Source: Burkholderia anthina (GTDB taxonomy: Bacteria; Pseudomonadota; Gammaproteobacteria; Burkholderiales; Burkholderiaceae). From it: DNA of 64,000 nt. Where the stretch lies: contig NZ_CABVLY010000009.1 of the NCBI RefSeq assembly GCF_902498995.1, positions 186,001-250,000 of the forward strand. The letters run 5' to 3'. Of the stretch, positions 18,184-28,204 are shown one piece after another. Every line of letters starts with the position of its first letter. The first letter of the stretch is position 1. A program made the position numbers and the translations under genes. A model generated the notes under the pieces. The model was not told the origin of the DNA. It did not search any database and was given only the letters and a program-made list of their open reading frames with translations.

Positions 18184-19380
18184 TCAGACAGTACGCTCCA
18201 CGCGGGGCGCAGGCGCTTGGGCAATGATTCCGGCGGCGAGGCGGCGTGCCTCGGCATCCGCCGCAAGGACGTCGTCGAGCCCGTTCGGGTTGCGGTTCGG
18301 CAGCGCGTTGAGCACGGCATCGACCGTCGCCGCAATCGCCATGAAACCGATCCGGCGCTCGAGAAACGCTTCGACCGCGATTTCGTTCGCCGCGTTCAGT
18401 GCGGCGCTCGCGATGCCGCCCTCTTCAAGCGCCTTCAGCGCGAGCGCGAGGCACGGGAAACGCGTGTAGTCGGGCTTTTCGAACGACAGCTGTGCGATCT
18501 GCGCGAGGTCGAGCTGCTCGACGCCCGCGTCGACGCGCTCCGGGAACGCGAGCGCATGCGCGATCGGCGTACGCATGTCGGGGTTGCCGAGCTGCGCGAG
18601 CACCGAGCCGTCGCGGTACGACACCAGCGAATGGATCACGCTTTGCGGATGGATCAGCACCTCGATCCGGTCGCCGGCCAAGCCGAAGATCCAGTGCGCC
18701 TCGATCACTTCGAGGCCCTTGTTCATCATCGTCGCGGAATCGACCGAGATCTTGCGGCCCATCACCCAGTTCGGATGCTTGCAGGCTTCGTCCGGCGTCA
18801 CGTCGACGAGCGTGGCCGGCTCGCGCGTGCGGAACGGGCCGCCCGACGCGGTCAGGATGATCTTCGAAATCCCGCCGTGCTCGTTCGCGTCGCGCGGCAT
18901 GCACTGGAAGATCGCGTTGTGTTCGCTGTCGACCGGCAGCAGGATCGCGCCATGGTCGCGCACCGCGTCCATGAAGATCCCGCCCGACATCACGAGCGAT
19001 TCCTTGTTCGCGAGCAGGATGCGCTTGCCGGCGCGCGCGGCCGCGAGGCTCGGCGCGAGGCCGGCCGCGCCGACGATCGCCGCGACGACCGTGTCGCAAC
19101 CGTCGCTCTTCGACACGTCGACGAGCGCCTGCGGCCCGTACAGCACCGTGGTCTTGCTGCCCGCCGCGCGCAGTTTCGCCTCGACGTGCGCGGCCGTTGC
19201 CGCATCGCCGACCACCGCGACTTCGGGCGCGAAGCGCAGGCACTGCTCGACGAGCTTGTCGCCGTTGCGGTGCGCGGTCAACGCGTAGACCGAGAAACGC
19301 TCCGGATGGCGGGCGACCACGTCGAGCGTGCTGTCTCCGATCGAGCCCGTGGAACCGAGCAGTGTCAGACGTTTTTGCAT
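18184..19380 (-). CDS. dxr: 1-deoxy-D-xylulose-5-phosphate reductoisomerase
   Basis: A 398-residue enzyme of the MEP isoprenoid pathway that makes 2-C-methylerythritol 4-phosphate using NADPH. The Rossmann start [18 protein letters not shown], the substrate loop [34 protein letters not shown] and [21 protein letters not shown] are all present. Its product leads to the undecaprenyl chain made by the neighbouring uppS. It follows cdsA by 15 bp and precedes rseP by 11 bp. Confidence 0.97.
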   Translation of the reverse strand: MQKRLTLLGSTGSIGDSTLDVVARHPERFSVYALTAHRNGDKLVEQCLRFAPEVAVVGDAATAAHVEAKLRAAGSKTTVLYGPQALVDVSKSDGCDTVVAAIVGAAGLAPSLAAARAGKRILLANKESLVMSGGIFMDAVRDHGAILLPVDSEHNAIFQCMPRDANEHGGISKIILTASGGPFRTREPATLVDVTPDEACKHPNWVMGRKISVDSATMMNKGLEVIEAHWIFGLAGDRIEVLIHPQSVIHSLVSYRDGSVLAQLGNPDMRTPIAHALAFPERVDAGVEQLDLAQIAQLSFEKPDYTRFPCLALALKALEEGGIASAALNAANEIAVEAFLERRIGFMAIAATVDAVLNALPNRNPNGLDDVLAADAEARRLAAGIIAQAPAPRVERTV

Positions 19381-19395
19381 AACAGAAATAGTGGT

Positions 19396-20217
19396 TTAAC
19401 CAAGCAGCAGCATCGCGAGCGGCAGCACCGGCAGCAGCGCATCGACACGGTCGAGCACGCCGCCGTGACCGGGCAGCAGTCCGCTCGAATCCTTCACGCC
19501 CGCCTGACGCTTGAGCAGCGACTCGAACAGGTCGCCGATCACGCTGTAGACGACCAGCAGCGTCAGCGCGGCCCACGCACCGGGCATCCCGTAGCGCGCG
19601 GCAAATGCGGAAAACAGGGTCGGCTCGAACCAGTGCGCGGCCATCGCGACATCGGCTACGACCATCACGGCAAGCCAGCCGCCGATCGCGCCTTCCCAGC
19701 TCTTTCCGGGACTGATCGTGATCGCCAGTTTACGCTTTCCGAAGGCCTTGCCGGCGAAGTATGCGCCGATATCGGCCAGCCAGACGACCAGAAGCAGCGA
19801 CAACACGAACGGAACGCCCTGCGCACGCGCCGCAACGAGCGCGTGCCAGCAGGCCGCGAAGACCAGCAACCCGGCTGCGAGCAGGAACGGCCGCCATATG
19901 CCGGCCGCGAGCGTCGGCTTGCGCCGCAGCGCAAACGGACCGACCAGCAGCCAGAACACGCCGGCCGCCATGAAAAGGGGGCGGGATGAAGCCGCGTCGA
20001 CGCCGAGCGGCACGGTCGCCGCGAGTACCAGCGCCGCGACGACTGCATAGACGACGGAACCGGCGCCGCCCAGCTTCAGCAGGCGCGCCCATTCCCACGC
20101 GGCGAACACGAGCACGACGCCGATCAGCGCGCCGAACGCCGTGAGCGGCGCGAACAGCGTCACCGGCAGCAGCACTGCCAGCATGACGATCGCCGTGATC
20201 ACACGGGTTTTCAGCAT
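19396..20217 (-). CDS. cdsA: Phosphatidate cytidylyltransferase
   Basis: A 273-residue inner-membrane enzyme that makes CDP-diacylglycerol, the precursor of all phospholipids. It has about seven hydrophobic helices and the C-terminal signature [18 protein letters not shown], then [13 protein letters not shown]. The start codon lies inside the end of uppS (seven-base overlap), so translation is coupled. A longer reading in this frame continues through uppS and is an artefact. Confidence 0.95.
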   Translation of the reverse strand: MLKTRVITAIVMLAVLLPVTLFAPLTAFGALIGVVLVFAAWEWARLLKLGGAGSVVYAVVAALVLAATVPLGVDAASSRPLFMAAGVFWLLVGPFALRRKPTLAAGIWRPFLLAAGLLVFAACWHALVAARAQGVPFVLSLLLVVWLADIGAYFAGKAFGKRKLAITISPGKSWEGAIGGWLAVMVVADVAMAAHWFEPTLFSAFAARYGMPGAWAALTLLVVYSVIGDLFESLLKRQAGVKDSSGLLPGHGGVLDRVDALLPVLPLAMLLLG

Positions 20218-20993
20218 GAAAGGGAGTCGGCGTTCTGCGATTGCGGTTCGAGTTGCGCGCTGGTACGCCCGAAACGGCGCTCGCGCTCGGTATACGACGC
20301 GATCGCGTCGGCCAGCGCCGCGCCGTCGAAGTCCGGCCAGTATTTGTCGGTGAAATAGAATTCTGCGTACGCGAGCTGCCACAGCAGGAAATTGCTGACA
20401 CGCTGTTCGCCGCCGGTACGGATGAAGAGATCGGGCTCCGGCGCGTAGGCCATCGCCAGATGCGGCGCGAACGCGTCTTCGGTCACGTCGACCTCGCGCC
20501 CCTCGCGCACGGACTGCTCGATGAGTTTCTTCGTCGCCTGCAGGATATCCCAGCGGCCGCCGTAGTTCGCGGCGATCGTCAGGGTCAGGCGGGTGTTGCG
20601 CGCCGTCTTGGTTTCGGCGCGGCGGATCAGTTCGCGGATGCGCGGCTCGAAGCGGTCGAGGTCGCCCACGACGCGCAGACGGATCCCGTTTGCGTGCAGC
20701 TTGCCGACTTCGCGCTCCAGCGCGGTGATGAACAGCCGCATCAGGAACGACACTTCTTCGTTCGGACGCCGCCAGTTTTCCGAACTGAACGCGAACAGCG
20801 TCAGGTATTCGACGCCGGCGCGCGCGCAGCCTTCGACCACCGCCCGCACGGCATCCACGCCGCGGGTGTGCCCCGCGACGCGCGGCAAGCGGCGTTCGGT
20901 CGCCCAACGGCCGTTGCCGTCCATGATGATCGCGATGTGACGCGGCACGGCGCCGACGTCAGGCACGCGAACGGTAGAGCTGGTATAAGTCAT
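20211..20993 (-). CDS. uppS: Undecaprenyl diphosphate synthase (cis-prenyltransferase)
   Basis: A 260-residue enzyme that condenses farnesyl diphosphate with eight isopentenyl units into the C55 carrier for peptidoglycan and O-antigen. Motifs in order: [13 protein letters not shown] with catalytic Asp25, [13 protein letters not shown], and [18 protein letters not shown]. The length is normal for the family. It lies 49 bp after frr and overlaps cdsA. Confidence 0.97.
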   Translation of the reverse strand: MTYTSSTVRVPDVGAVPRHIAIIMDGNGRWATERRLPRVAGHTRGVDAVRAVVEGCARAGVEYLTLFAFSSENWRRPNEEVSFLMRLFITALEREVGKLHANGIRLRVVGDLDRFEPRIRELIRRAETKTARNTRLTLTIAANYGGRWDILQATKKLIEQSVREGREVDVTEDAFAPHLAMAYAPEPDLFIRTGGEQRVSNFLLWQLAYAEFYFTDKYWPDFDGAALADAIASYTERERRFGRTSAQLEPQSQNADSLSC

Positions 20994-21042
20994 GGCCGTT
21001 GAGACAGTAATGCGGGAAGAAGGCGGCGCGCGAGGACGGTCG

Positions 21043-21603
21043 TCAGACCGTCATGATCTCGGCTTCCTTGCTCTGCACGAGCTTGTCGACTTCGGTGACG
21101 TGCTTGTCCGTCAGCTTCTGCACGTCGTCGCTCGCACGGCGCTCGTCGTCTTCCGAGATTTCCTTGTCCTTCACGAGCTTCTTGAGCGCTTCGTTCGCGT
21201 CGCGGCGCAGGTTGCGGATCGCGACCTTGGCCGTTTCGCCTTCGCCCTTGACCACCTTGGTCAGCTCGCGGCGGCGCTCTTCCGTCAGCGCGGGCATCGG
21301 CACGCGGATCAGGTCGCCGGACGTGGCCGGGTTCAGGCCGAGATCGGCTTCGCGGATCGCCTTCTCGACCTTCGCGACCATGTTCTTTTCCCACGGCTGC
21401 ACGCCGATGGTACGCGCATCGACGAGCGTCAGGTTCGCGACCTGCGAGATCGGCACCATCGACCCGTAGTAGTCGACCTGCACGTGATCGAGCAGACCGG
21501 TGTGCGCACGGCCCGTGCGGATCTTCGCCAGATCGTTCTTGAACGCTTCGATCGAGCGCTGCATCTTCTGCTCTACGCCCTTCTTGACATCAGCGACACT
21601 CAT
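21043..21603 (-). CDS. frr: Ribosome recycling factor
   Basis: A 186-residue protein of the normal RRF length. It has the three-helix/beta domain pattern, including [41 protein letters not shown] and the C-terminal [23 protein letters not shown]. It splits post-termination 70S ribosomes together with EF-G. The order rpsB-tsf-pyrH-frr is among the best conserved in bacteria. Confidence 0.98.
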   Translation of the reverse strand: MSVADVKKGVEQKMQRSIEAFKNDLAKIRTGRAHTGLLDHVQVDYYGSMVPISQVANLTLVDARTIGVQPWEKNMVAKVEKAIREADLGLNPATSGDLIRVPMPALTEERRRELTKVVKGEGETAKVAIRNLRRDANEALKKLVKDKEISEDDERRASDDVQKLTDKHVTEVDKLVQSKEAEIMTV

Positions 21604-21705
21604 TTCAACCTCCGAACCTTCAAACCTTCAAAGAACGCGGGCCCCGCCCGGCGCGCTTCGCACCACGGCCGACGACCCACGCCGCTTGCCCGCATCCGCG
21701 GGAGT

Positions 21706-22575
<870 letters not shown>

Positions 22576-23457
22576 TTACTGCTGCTTTGCTGCTGCGACT
22601 TGCGCGGCCACTTCGGCGGCGAAGTCGTCCTGGCGCTTCTCGATGCCTTCGCCGACCACGAACAGCGCGAACTTCTGCACTGCCGCATTCGCTGCCTTCA
22701 GCATCTGCTCGATCGTCTGCTTGTCGTTCTTAACGAACGTCTGGTTCAGCAGCGACACTTCCTTCAGGTACTTCTGGATGCTGCCGTCGACCATCTTCGC
22801 GACGATTTCAGCCGGCTTGCCCGATTCGGCGGCCTTCTGTTCGGCGACGCGGCGTTCCGTGTCGATCAGTTCCGCCGGCACGTCGGCCGACGACAGCGCG
22901 ACCGGCTTCATCGCGGCGATGTGCATCGCGACGTCCTTGCCGACCTGCTCTTCCGCGCCCGTGTACTCGACGATCACGCCGATACGCGCGCCGTGCAGGT
23001 ACGTCGCGATCTTGTTCGCGGTTTCGAAACGCACGAAACGGCGGATCGAGACGTTTTCGCCGATCTTGCCGACCAGGGCCAGGCGCACTGCGTCGACCGT
23101 CGAGCCTTCCAGCGGCAGCGCCGACAGCGCAGCCACGTCGGCCGGGTTTTGCGTCGCGACGAGTTCTGCAACCGTCTTCGAGAATGCGAGGAAGTCGTCG
23201 TTCTTCGCGACGAAATCGGTTTCGCAGTTCAGCTCGACCAGCGAGCCCGCGTTGCCGCCGACGAACGATGCGACGACGCCTTCGGCCGTCACGCGCGATG
23301 CCGCCTTGCTCGCCTTGTTGCCGAGCTTGACGCGCAGCAGCTCTTCGGCCTTGGCCAGATCGCCGTCGGCTTCCGTCAGCGCCTTCTTGCACTCCATCAT
23401 CGGTGCATCGGTCTTTGCGCGCAGTTCTGCCACCATGCTTGCGGTAATTGCCGCCAT
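22576..23457 (-). CDS. tsf: Elongation factor Ts
   Basis: A 293-residue nucleotide exchange factor for EF-Tu. The N-terminal UBA-like domain ([20 protein letters not shown]) carries the TDAPMM(E/D)CKKAL family signature. The core continues with [17 protein letters not shown] and the coiled-coil subdomain. The second of two adjacent ATGs (23457) is chosen because AAGGAG sits six bases before it; the first would be only three bases away. A hairpin terminator separates it from rpsB. Confidence 0.97.
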   Translation of the reverse strand: MAAITASMVAELRAKTDAPMMECKKALTEADGDLAKAEELLRVKLGNKASKAASRVTAEGVVASFVGGNAGSLVELNCETDFVAKNDDFLAFSKTVAELVATQNPADVAALSALPLEGSTVDAVRLALVGKIGENVSIRRFVRFETANKIATYLHGARIGVIVEYTGAEEQVGKDVAMHIAAMKPVALSSADVPAELIDTERRVAEQKAAESGKPAEIVAKMVDGSIQKYLKEVSLLNQTFVKNDKQTIEQMLKAANAAVQKFALFVVGEGIEKRQDDFAAEVAAQVAAAKQQ

Positions 23458-23570
23458 CATTCGCTCCTTGAGTCTGTATTCACAACGCCGCCCGCTTGGA
23501 CGCGAACGGCCGAAAATCGTTTCCGGACCCGCGCCGATTCGACGCGATCAGGTCCGGCGCACAAGCTTAA

Positions 23571-23601
23571 AAAAAGGGGGCCTGTTGAGAGCCCCCTTTT
23601 T
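23571..23601 (-). terminator. Terminator/attenuator between rpsB and tsf
   Basis: An 11-bp stem (AAAAAGGGGGC / GCCCCCTTTTT) with a nine-base loop. Read on the minus strand, the stem is followed by an unbroken T-tract. It lies 18 bases past the rpsB stop and about 115 bases before tsf. It likely lowers tsf expression relative to rpsB rather than fully ending transcription, since no strong tsf promoter is obvious in the remaining gap. Confidence 0.8.
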
Positions 23602-23619
23602 GCGCCGGCTCGGGGCCAG

Positions 23620-24360
23620 TTACGCGTTTTCCTCGACGTATTCGTCGTCGCCGCGTGCGGCCTGGACCACTTCGTTGACCGCGTTCGCACGGCCTTCGAG
23701 GATCGCGTCGGCCACGCCTTCGGCGTACAGCGCGACTGCCTTGCTCGAGTCGTCGTTACCCGGGATCACGTAATCCACACCTTCCGGCGAGTGGTTCGTA
23801 TCGACCACGGCAATGACCGGCACGCCCAGCTTGTTCGCTTCCGTGACGGCAATCTTGTGGTAGCCGACGTCGACGACGAAGATCGCGTCCGGAATGCCGC
23901 CCATGTCCTTCACGCCGCCGATCGACTTCTGCAGCTTGGCGATTTCGCGTTCGAACAGCAGCGCTTCCTTCTTGCTCATCTTCTCGGTTTCGCCCGATTC
24001 GACAGCTGCTTCCATGTCCTTCAGGCGCTTGATCGAAACCTTCAGCGTCTTGAAGTTGGTCATCATGCCGCCGAGCCAGCGTGCGTTGACGTACGGCATG
24101 CCCGCGCGCTGCGCTTCCTGAGCGATCGTGTCGCGCGACTGGCGCTTCGTACCGACGAACAGGATCGTGCCGCGGTTAGCTGCCAGCTGGCGCACGTACT
24201 TCTGTGCGTCCGTGAACATCGGCAGCGTCTTTTCGAGGTTGATGATGTGAATCTTGTTGCGGTGACCGAAAATGAACGGAGCCATCTTCGGGTTCCAGAA
24301 GCGCGTCTGGTGACCGAAGTGGACACCCGCTTCCAGCATTTGGCGCATCGTAACTGCCAT
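23620..24360 (-). CDS. rpsB: 30S ribosomal protein S2
   Basis: A 246-residue S2 protein. It begins [20 protein letters not shown] and contains the Rossmann-like core ([71 protein letters not shown]) and the coiled-coil insertion. The ATG at 24360 has GGAG seven bases upstream; the 66-residue longer reading through the leader is an artefact. It is first gene of the long minus-strand block and has a strong promoter about 220 bases upstream. Confidence 0.98.
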
Positions 24361-24580
24361 GTAAATTCTCCACGAGGGTTGGGTCTTAAGCCGGCTGCCG
24401 TACCGCCGCGCGAACGCGCCCCGAAGGACCTTCGTTCCGCGCGGCCGGCACCCTGGTTGCGCCGGCTTGCGATTCGGCACGTACGAAAATGCCCGTGCCG
24501 CAAGCCTTTCATCGCCACTGCCGCCCCGCCGGGGGCAGGCCCGAGGCAGGTTCGGCATTTGGATGTCGACTTAGCCAAAG

Positions 24581-24610
24581 AGTATAGCACGCCGATTTGT
24601 CGGCTCTCAA
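24581..24610 (-). promoter_or_regulatory. Strong sigma-70 promoter of rpsB
   Basis: On the minus strand TTGAGA (24610-24605) and TATACT (24586-24581) are 18 bp apart, each 5/6 to consensus. It is the best promoter match in the window, as expected for a ribosomal protein operon. Confidence 0.75.
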
Positions 24611-24709
24611 GTCGCCCGCTACTTTTGCTTGCCGCGCGGCAGCGGGCCGGACAATCCGCGAAAACCCGCATCCGCACCGCCGGCAGGGGCTGCGAGGCCC
24701 GCCATAAGG

Positions 24710-24718
24710 TGCGATAAT
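24710..24718 (+). promoter_or_regulatory. Candidate extended -10 of map
   Basis: TGCGATAAT: TGn plus GATAAT (5/6 to TATAAT), 32 bases before the map start. No good -35 is visible. Confidence 0.35.
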
Positions 24719-24750
24719 CCGTCAATTCACCGCATTCCAGGCATACCTCG

Positions 24751-25566
24751 ATGGCTATTACGCTCAAAAACGAACACGACATCGCCGAGATGCGCGTCGC
24801 CTGCCGTCTCGCGAGCGAAGTGCTCGACTTCATCACCCCGCACGTCGTTGCGGGCGTCACGACCGCCGAGCTCGACCGGCTCTGTCACGAATTCATGCTC
24901 AACGAGCAGGGCACGATCCCCGCGCCGCTGAACTATCAGCCGCCCGGCTATCCGCCGTACCCGAAGGCAACCTGCATTTCGGTCAACGACGTGATCTGCC
25001 ACGGCATCCCGGGCGAGAAGGTGATCAAGAACGGCGATGCGCTGAACATCGACATCACCGTGATCAAGAACGGCTACTTCGGCGACACCAGCCGGATGTT
25101 CATCGTCGGCGAAGGCTCGATCCTCGCGAAGCGCCTCGTGCAGACCACCTACGAGTGCATGTGGCTCGGCATCGACCAGGTCAAGCCGGGCGCACACCTC
25201 GGCGACATCGGCTATGCGATCCAGAAGCACGCGGAAGCGCAGGGCTACAGCGTCGTGCGCGAATACTGCGGCCACGGCATCGGCACGGTGTTCCACGAAG
25301 ATCCGCAGGTCGTCCACTACGGCCGGCCGGGCACCGGCATCGAGCTGAAGGCCGGGATGATCTTCACGATCGAGCCGATGATCAACGCGGGCAAGCGCGA
25401 CATCCGCACGATGCCCGACCAGTGGACGGTCAAGACGCGCGACCGCAGCCTGTCCGCGCAGTGGGAACACACGGTACTCGTCACCGAGACGGGTTACGAC
25501 GTGCTGACCGTGTCGGCCGGCACGCCCGCGCGGCCGGTGTTCGCGCAACCGGCCGCCGCGGTCTGA
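24751..25566 (+). CDS. map: Methionine aminopeptidase, type I
   Basis: A 271-residue pita-bread metalloprotease that removes the initiator Met from nascent proteins. The metal ligands are visible in order: the Asp of NIDITVIKNGYFGDTSRMF (two Asp), the His of EYCGHGIGTVFHEDP, the Glu of FTIEPMI and the Glu of SAQWEHTVLV. The substrate His of CHGIPG is present. It is first gene of map-glnD-rluF, with a 45-bp gap to glnD. The partner step, deformylation by Def, is encoded nearby on the other strand. Confidence 0.97.
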   Translation: MAITLKNEHDIAEMRVACRLASEVLDFITPHVVAGVTTAELDRLCHEFMLNEQGTIPAPLNYQPPGYPPYPKATCISVNDVICHGIPGEKVIKNGDALNIDITVIKNGYFGDTSRMFIVGEGSILAKRLVQTTYECMWLGIDQVKPGAHLGDIGYAIQKHAEAQGYSVVREYCGHGIGTVFHEDPQVVHYGRPGTGIELKAGMIFTIEPMINAGKRDIRTMPDQWTVKTRDRSLSAQWEHTVLVTETGYDVLTVSAGTPARPVFAQPAAAV

Positions 25567-25611
25567 GCGCGGTCGCGCCAGCCCGCCCTGCCCGCACCTG
25601 AACGGCCGCCC

Positions 25612-28188
25612 ATGAGCGCTCACGCCGCCCCCTCGCCCGAAGCGCTGTCGCGGCGCGCCGAATTCAAGGCCGCCAAGACCGACATGCTCGAGCGCTTTCG
25701 CAGCGCGACCAACGTCGCGTCGCTGATGCACGCGCTGTCGAAACTCACCGACGATGCGCTCAGGCGCGTGTGGGACGACTGCGGGCTGCCCGCGACGCTC
25801 GCGCTCGTCGCCGTCGGCGGCTACGGGCGCGCCGAGCTGGCACCGTACTCCGACGTCGACATCCTCGTGCTGCTGCCCGATGCGCACGACCCCGCGCTCG
25901 ACACGCGGATCGAGCGCTTCATCGGCATGGCATGGGATCTCGGTCTCGAGATCGGCAGCAGCGTGCGTACCGTTGCCCAGTGCATCGAGGAGGCATCGCA
26001 GGACGTCACCGTGCAGACTTCGCTGCTGGAGGCGCGCCGCATCGTCGGCAGCACCGCGCTGTTCGAGCGCTTCACCGTGCGTTATCACGAAGCGCTCGAC
26101 GCGCGCGCGTTCTTCACCGCGAAGGTGCTCGAGATGCGCCAGCGCCACGCGAAGTTCCAGGACACGCCGTACAGCCTCGAGCCGAATGTGAAGGAAAGCC
26201 CCGGCGGGCTGCGCGACCTGCAGACGATCCTGTGGATCGCGCGCGCGGCCGGCTTCGGCAGCAGCTGGCGCGAACTCGACACGCGCGGCCTCATCACCGA
26301 GCGCGAAGCGCGCGAGCTGCGCCGCAACGAAGGATTCCTGAAGACGCTGCGCGCGCGGCTGCATGTGATCGCCGGCCGGCGCCAGGACATGCTCGTGTTC
26401 GACCTGCAGACGCAGGCGGCCGAGAGCTTCGGCTACCGGCCGACGCCGGCCAAGCGCACGAGCGAGCAGTTGATGCGCCGCTACTACTGGGCAGCGAAGG
26501 CCGTCACGCAGCTCGCGACGATCCTGATCCAGAACATCGAGGCGCAGCTGTTCCCCGCGACGAGCGGCATCACGCGCGTGCTGTCGCCCGACCGCTTCGT
26601 CGAGAAGCAGGGCATGCTCGAGATCGTCGACGACAGCGTGTTCGAGCGCCATCCCGACGCAATCCTCGAAGCGTTCCTGCTGTACGAGACGACCCGCGGC
26701 GTGAAGGGCCTGTCCGCCCGCACGCTGCGCGCGCTGTACAACTCGCGCGAAATCATGAACAACGCGTGGCGGCGCGAACCGCAGAACCGCCGCATGTTCA
26801 TGCAGATCCTGCAGCAGCCCGAAGGCATCACTCACGCGTTCCGCCTGATGAACCAGACGAGCGTGCTGGGCCGCTACCTGCTGAATTTCCGCCGCATCGT
26901 CGGCCAGATGCAGCACGACCTGTATCACGTGTACACGGTCGACCAGCACATCCTGATGGTGCTGCGCAACATCCGCCGCTTCGCGGTGGCGGAGCACGCG
27001 CACGAGTACCCGTTCTGCAGTCAGCTGATCGGCAATTTCGAGCGCCCGTGGGTGCTGTATGTGGCCGCGCTGTTCCACGACATCGCGAAGGGCCGCGGCG
27101 GCGACCACTCGACGCTCGGGATGGCCGACGCGCGGCGCTTCTGCCGCGAGCACGGGATCACCGGCGACGATGCGGCACTGATCGTGTGGCTCGTCCAGCA
27201 TCACCTGACGATGAGCCAGGTCGCGCAGAAGCAGGACACGAGCGATCCGGAAGTGATCAAGCGCTTCGCCGAACTCGTCGGCACCGAGCGCCGGCTCACC
27301 GCGCTGTACCTGCTGACCGTCGCCGACATCCGCGGCACGAGCCCGAAGGTATGGAACGCGTGGAAGGGCAAGCTGCTCGAGGATCTGTACCGGATCACGC
27401 TCGCGGTGCTCGGCGGCGCGAACCCCGACGCGCATTCGGAGCTGAAGTCGCGGCAGGAGGAAGCACTCGCGCTGCTGCGCCTCGAGACCGTGCCCGACGA
27501 CGCGCACCGCGCGCTGTGGGATCAGCTCGACATCGGCTTCTTCCTGCGCCACGACGCGGCCGACATCGCATGGCAGACGCGCGTGCTGTACCGGCACGTG
27601 AATGCCGAAACCGCGATCGTCCGCGCGCGGCCGTCGCCGATCGGCGACGCGCTGCAAGTGCTCGTGTACGTGAAGGACCGCCCCGACCTGTTCGCGGGCA
27701 TCTGCGCGTATTTCGACCGCAACGGGCTGTCGGTGCTCGATGCACGCGTGAGCACGACACGGCACGGCTATGCGCTCGACAACTTCATCGTCACGCAGAC
27801 CGAACGTGACGTGCGCTACCGCGACATCGCGAACCTCGTCGAACAGCAACTCGCGACGCGGCTCGCCGAAACCGCAGCGCTGCCGGAGCCGTCCAAGGGC
27901 CGCCTGTCGCGGCTGTCCCGGACGTTTCCGATCACGCCGCGCGTCGACCTCCGGGCCGACGAGCGCGGCCAGTACTACATCCTGTCCGTGTCCGCGAACG
28001 ACCGGCCGGGCCTCCTTTATTCGATCGCGCGCGTCCTGGCCGAGCATCAGGTCGGCGTCCACGCGGCGCGGATCAATACGCTCGGCGAACGCGTCGAGGA
28101 CATCTTCCTGCTCGACGGTGCCGGCCTGTCCGACAACCGCCTGCAGATCCAGCTCGAAACCGAATTGCTGCGCGCGATCGCAGTCTGA
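25612..28188 (+). CDS. glnD: PII uridylyltransferase/uridylyl-removing enzyme
   Basis: An 858-residue bifunctional nitrogen sensor that uridylylates PII under nitrogen limitation and removes the group when glutamine is high. Domains in order: nucleotidyltransferase with [20 protein letters not shown] (from residue 68), a linker helical domain, an HD hydrolase domain with [14 protein letters not shown] (near residue 488), and two C-terminal ACT domains (near 683 and 790, the latter [19 protein letters not shown]) that bind glutamine. The length is normal. It is the middle gene of the map operon. Confidence 0.97.
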   Translation: MSAHAAPSPEALSRRAEFKAAKTDMLERFRSATNVASLMHALSKLTDDALRRVWDDCGLPATLALVAVGGYGRAELAPYSDVDILVLLPDAHDPALDTRIERFIGMAWDLGLEIGSSVRTVAQCIEEASQDVTVQTSLLEARRIVGSTALFERFTVRYHEALDARAFFTAKVLEMRQRHAKFQDTPYSLEPNVKESPGGLRDLQTILWIARAAGFGSSWRELDTRGLITEREARELRRNEGFLKTLRARLHVIAGRRQDMLVFDLQTQAAESFGYRPTPAKRTSEQLMRRYYWAAKAVTQLATILIQNIEAQLFPATSGITRVLSPDRFVEKQGMLEIVDDSVFERHPDAILEAFLLYETTRGVKGLSARTLRALYNSREIMNNAWRREPQNRRMFMQILQQPEGITHAFRLMNQTSVLGRYLLNFRRIVGQMQHDLYHVYTVDQHILMVLRNIRRFAVAEHAHEYPFCSQLIGNFERPWVLYVAALFHDIAKGRGGDHSTLGMADARRFCREHGITGDDAALIVWLVQHHLTMSQVAQKQDTSDPEVIKRFAELVGTERRLTALYLLTVADIRGTSPKVWNAWKGKLLEDLYRITLAVLGGANPDAHSELKSRQEEALALLRLETVPDDAHRALWDQLDIGFFLRHDAADIAWQTRVLYRHVNAETAIVRARPSPIGDALQVLVYVKDRPDLFAGICAYFDRNGLSVLDARVSTTRHGYALDNFIVTQTERDVRYRDIANLVEQQLATRLAETAALPEPSKGRLSRLSRTFPITPRVDLRADERGQYYILSVSANDRPGLLYSIARVLAEHQVGVHAARINTLGERVEDIFLLDGAGLSDNRLQIQLETELLRAIAV

Positions 28189-28204
28189 ATGAATCCCAGC
28201 GTTT

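Larger units (their letters stand above)
24361..24750. promoter_or_regulatory. Divergent rpsB/map control region with rpsB leader
   Basis: The 390-bp gap holds no gene. The rpsB promoter (24581-24610) leaves a transcribed leader of about 215 bases before rpsB. A leader this long suggests feedback control by S2, as in gamma-proteobacteria, but the element itself was not recognised by sequence. The map side holds an extended -10. Confidence 0.55.
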
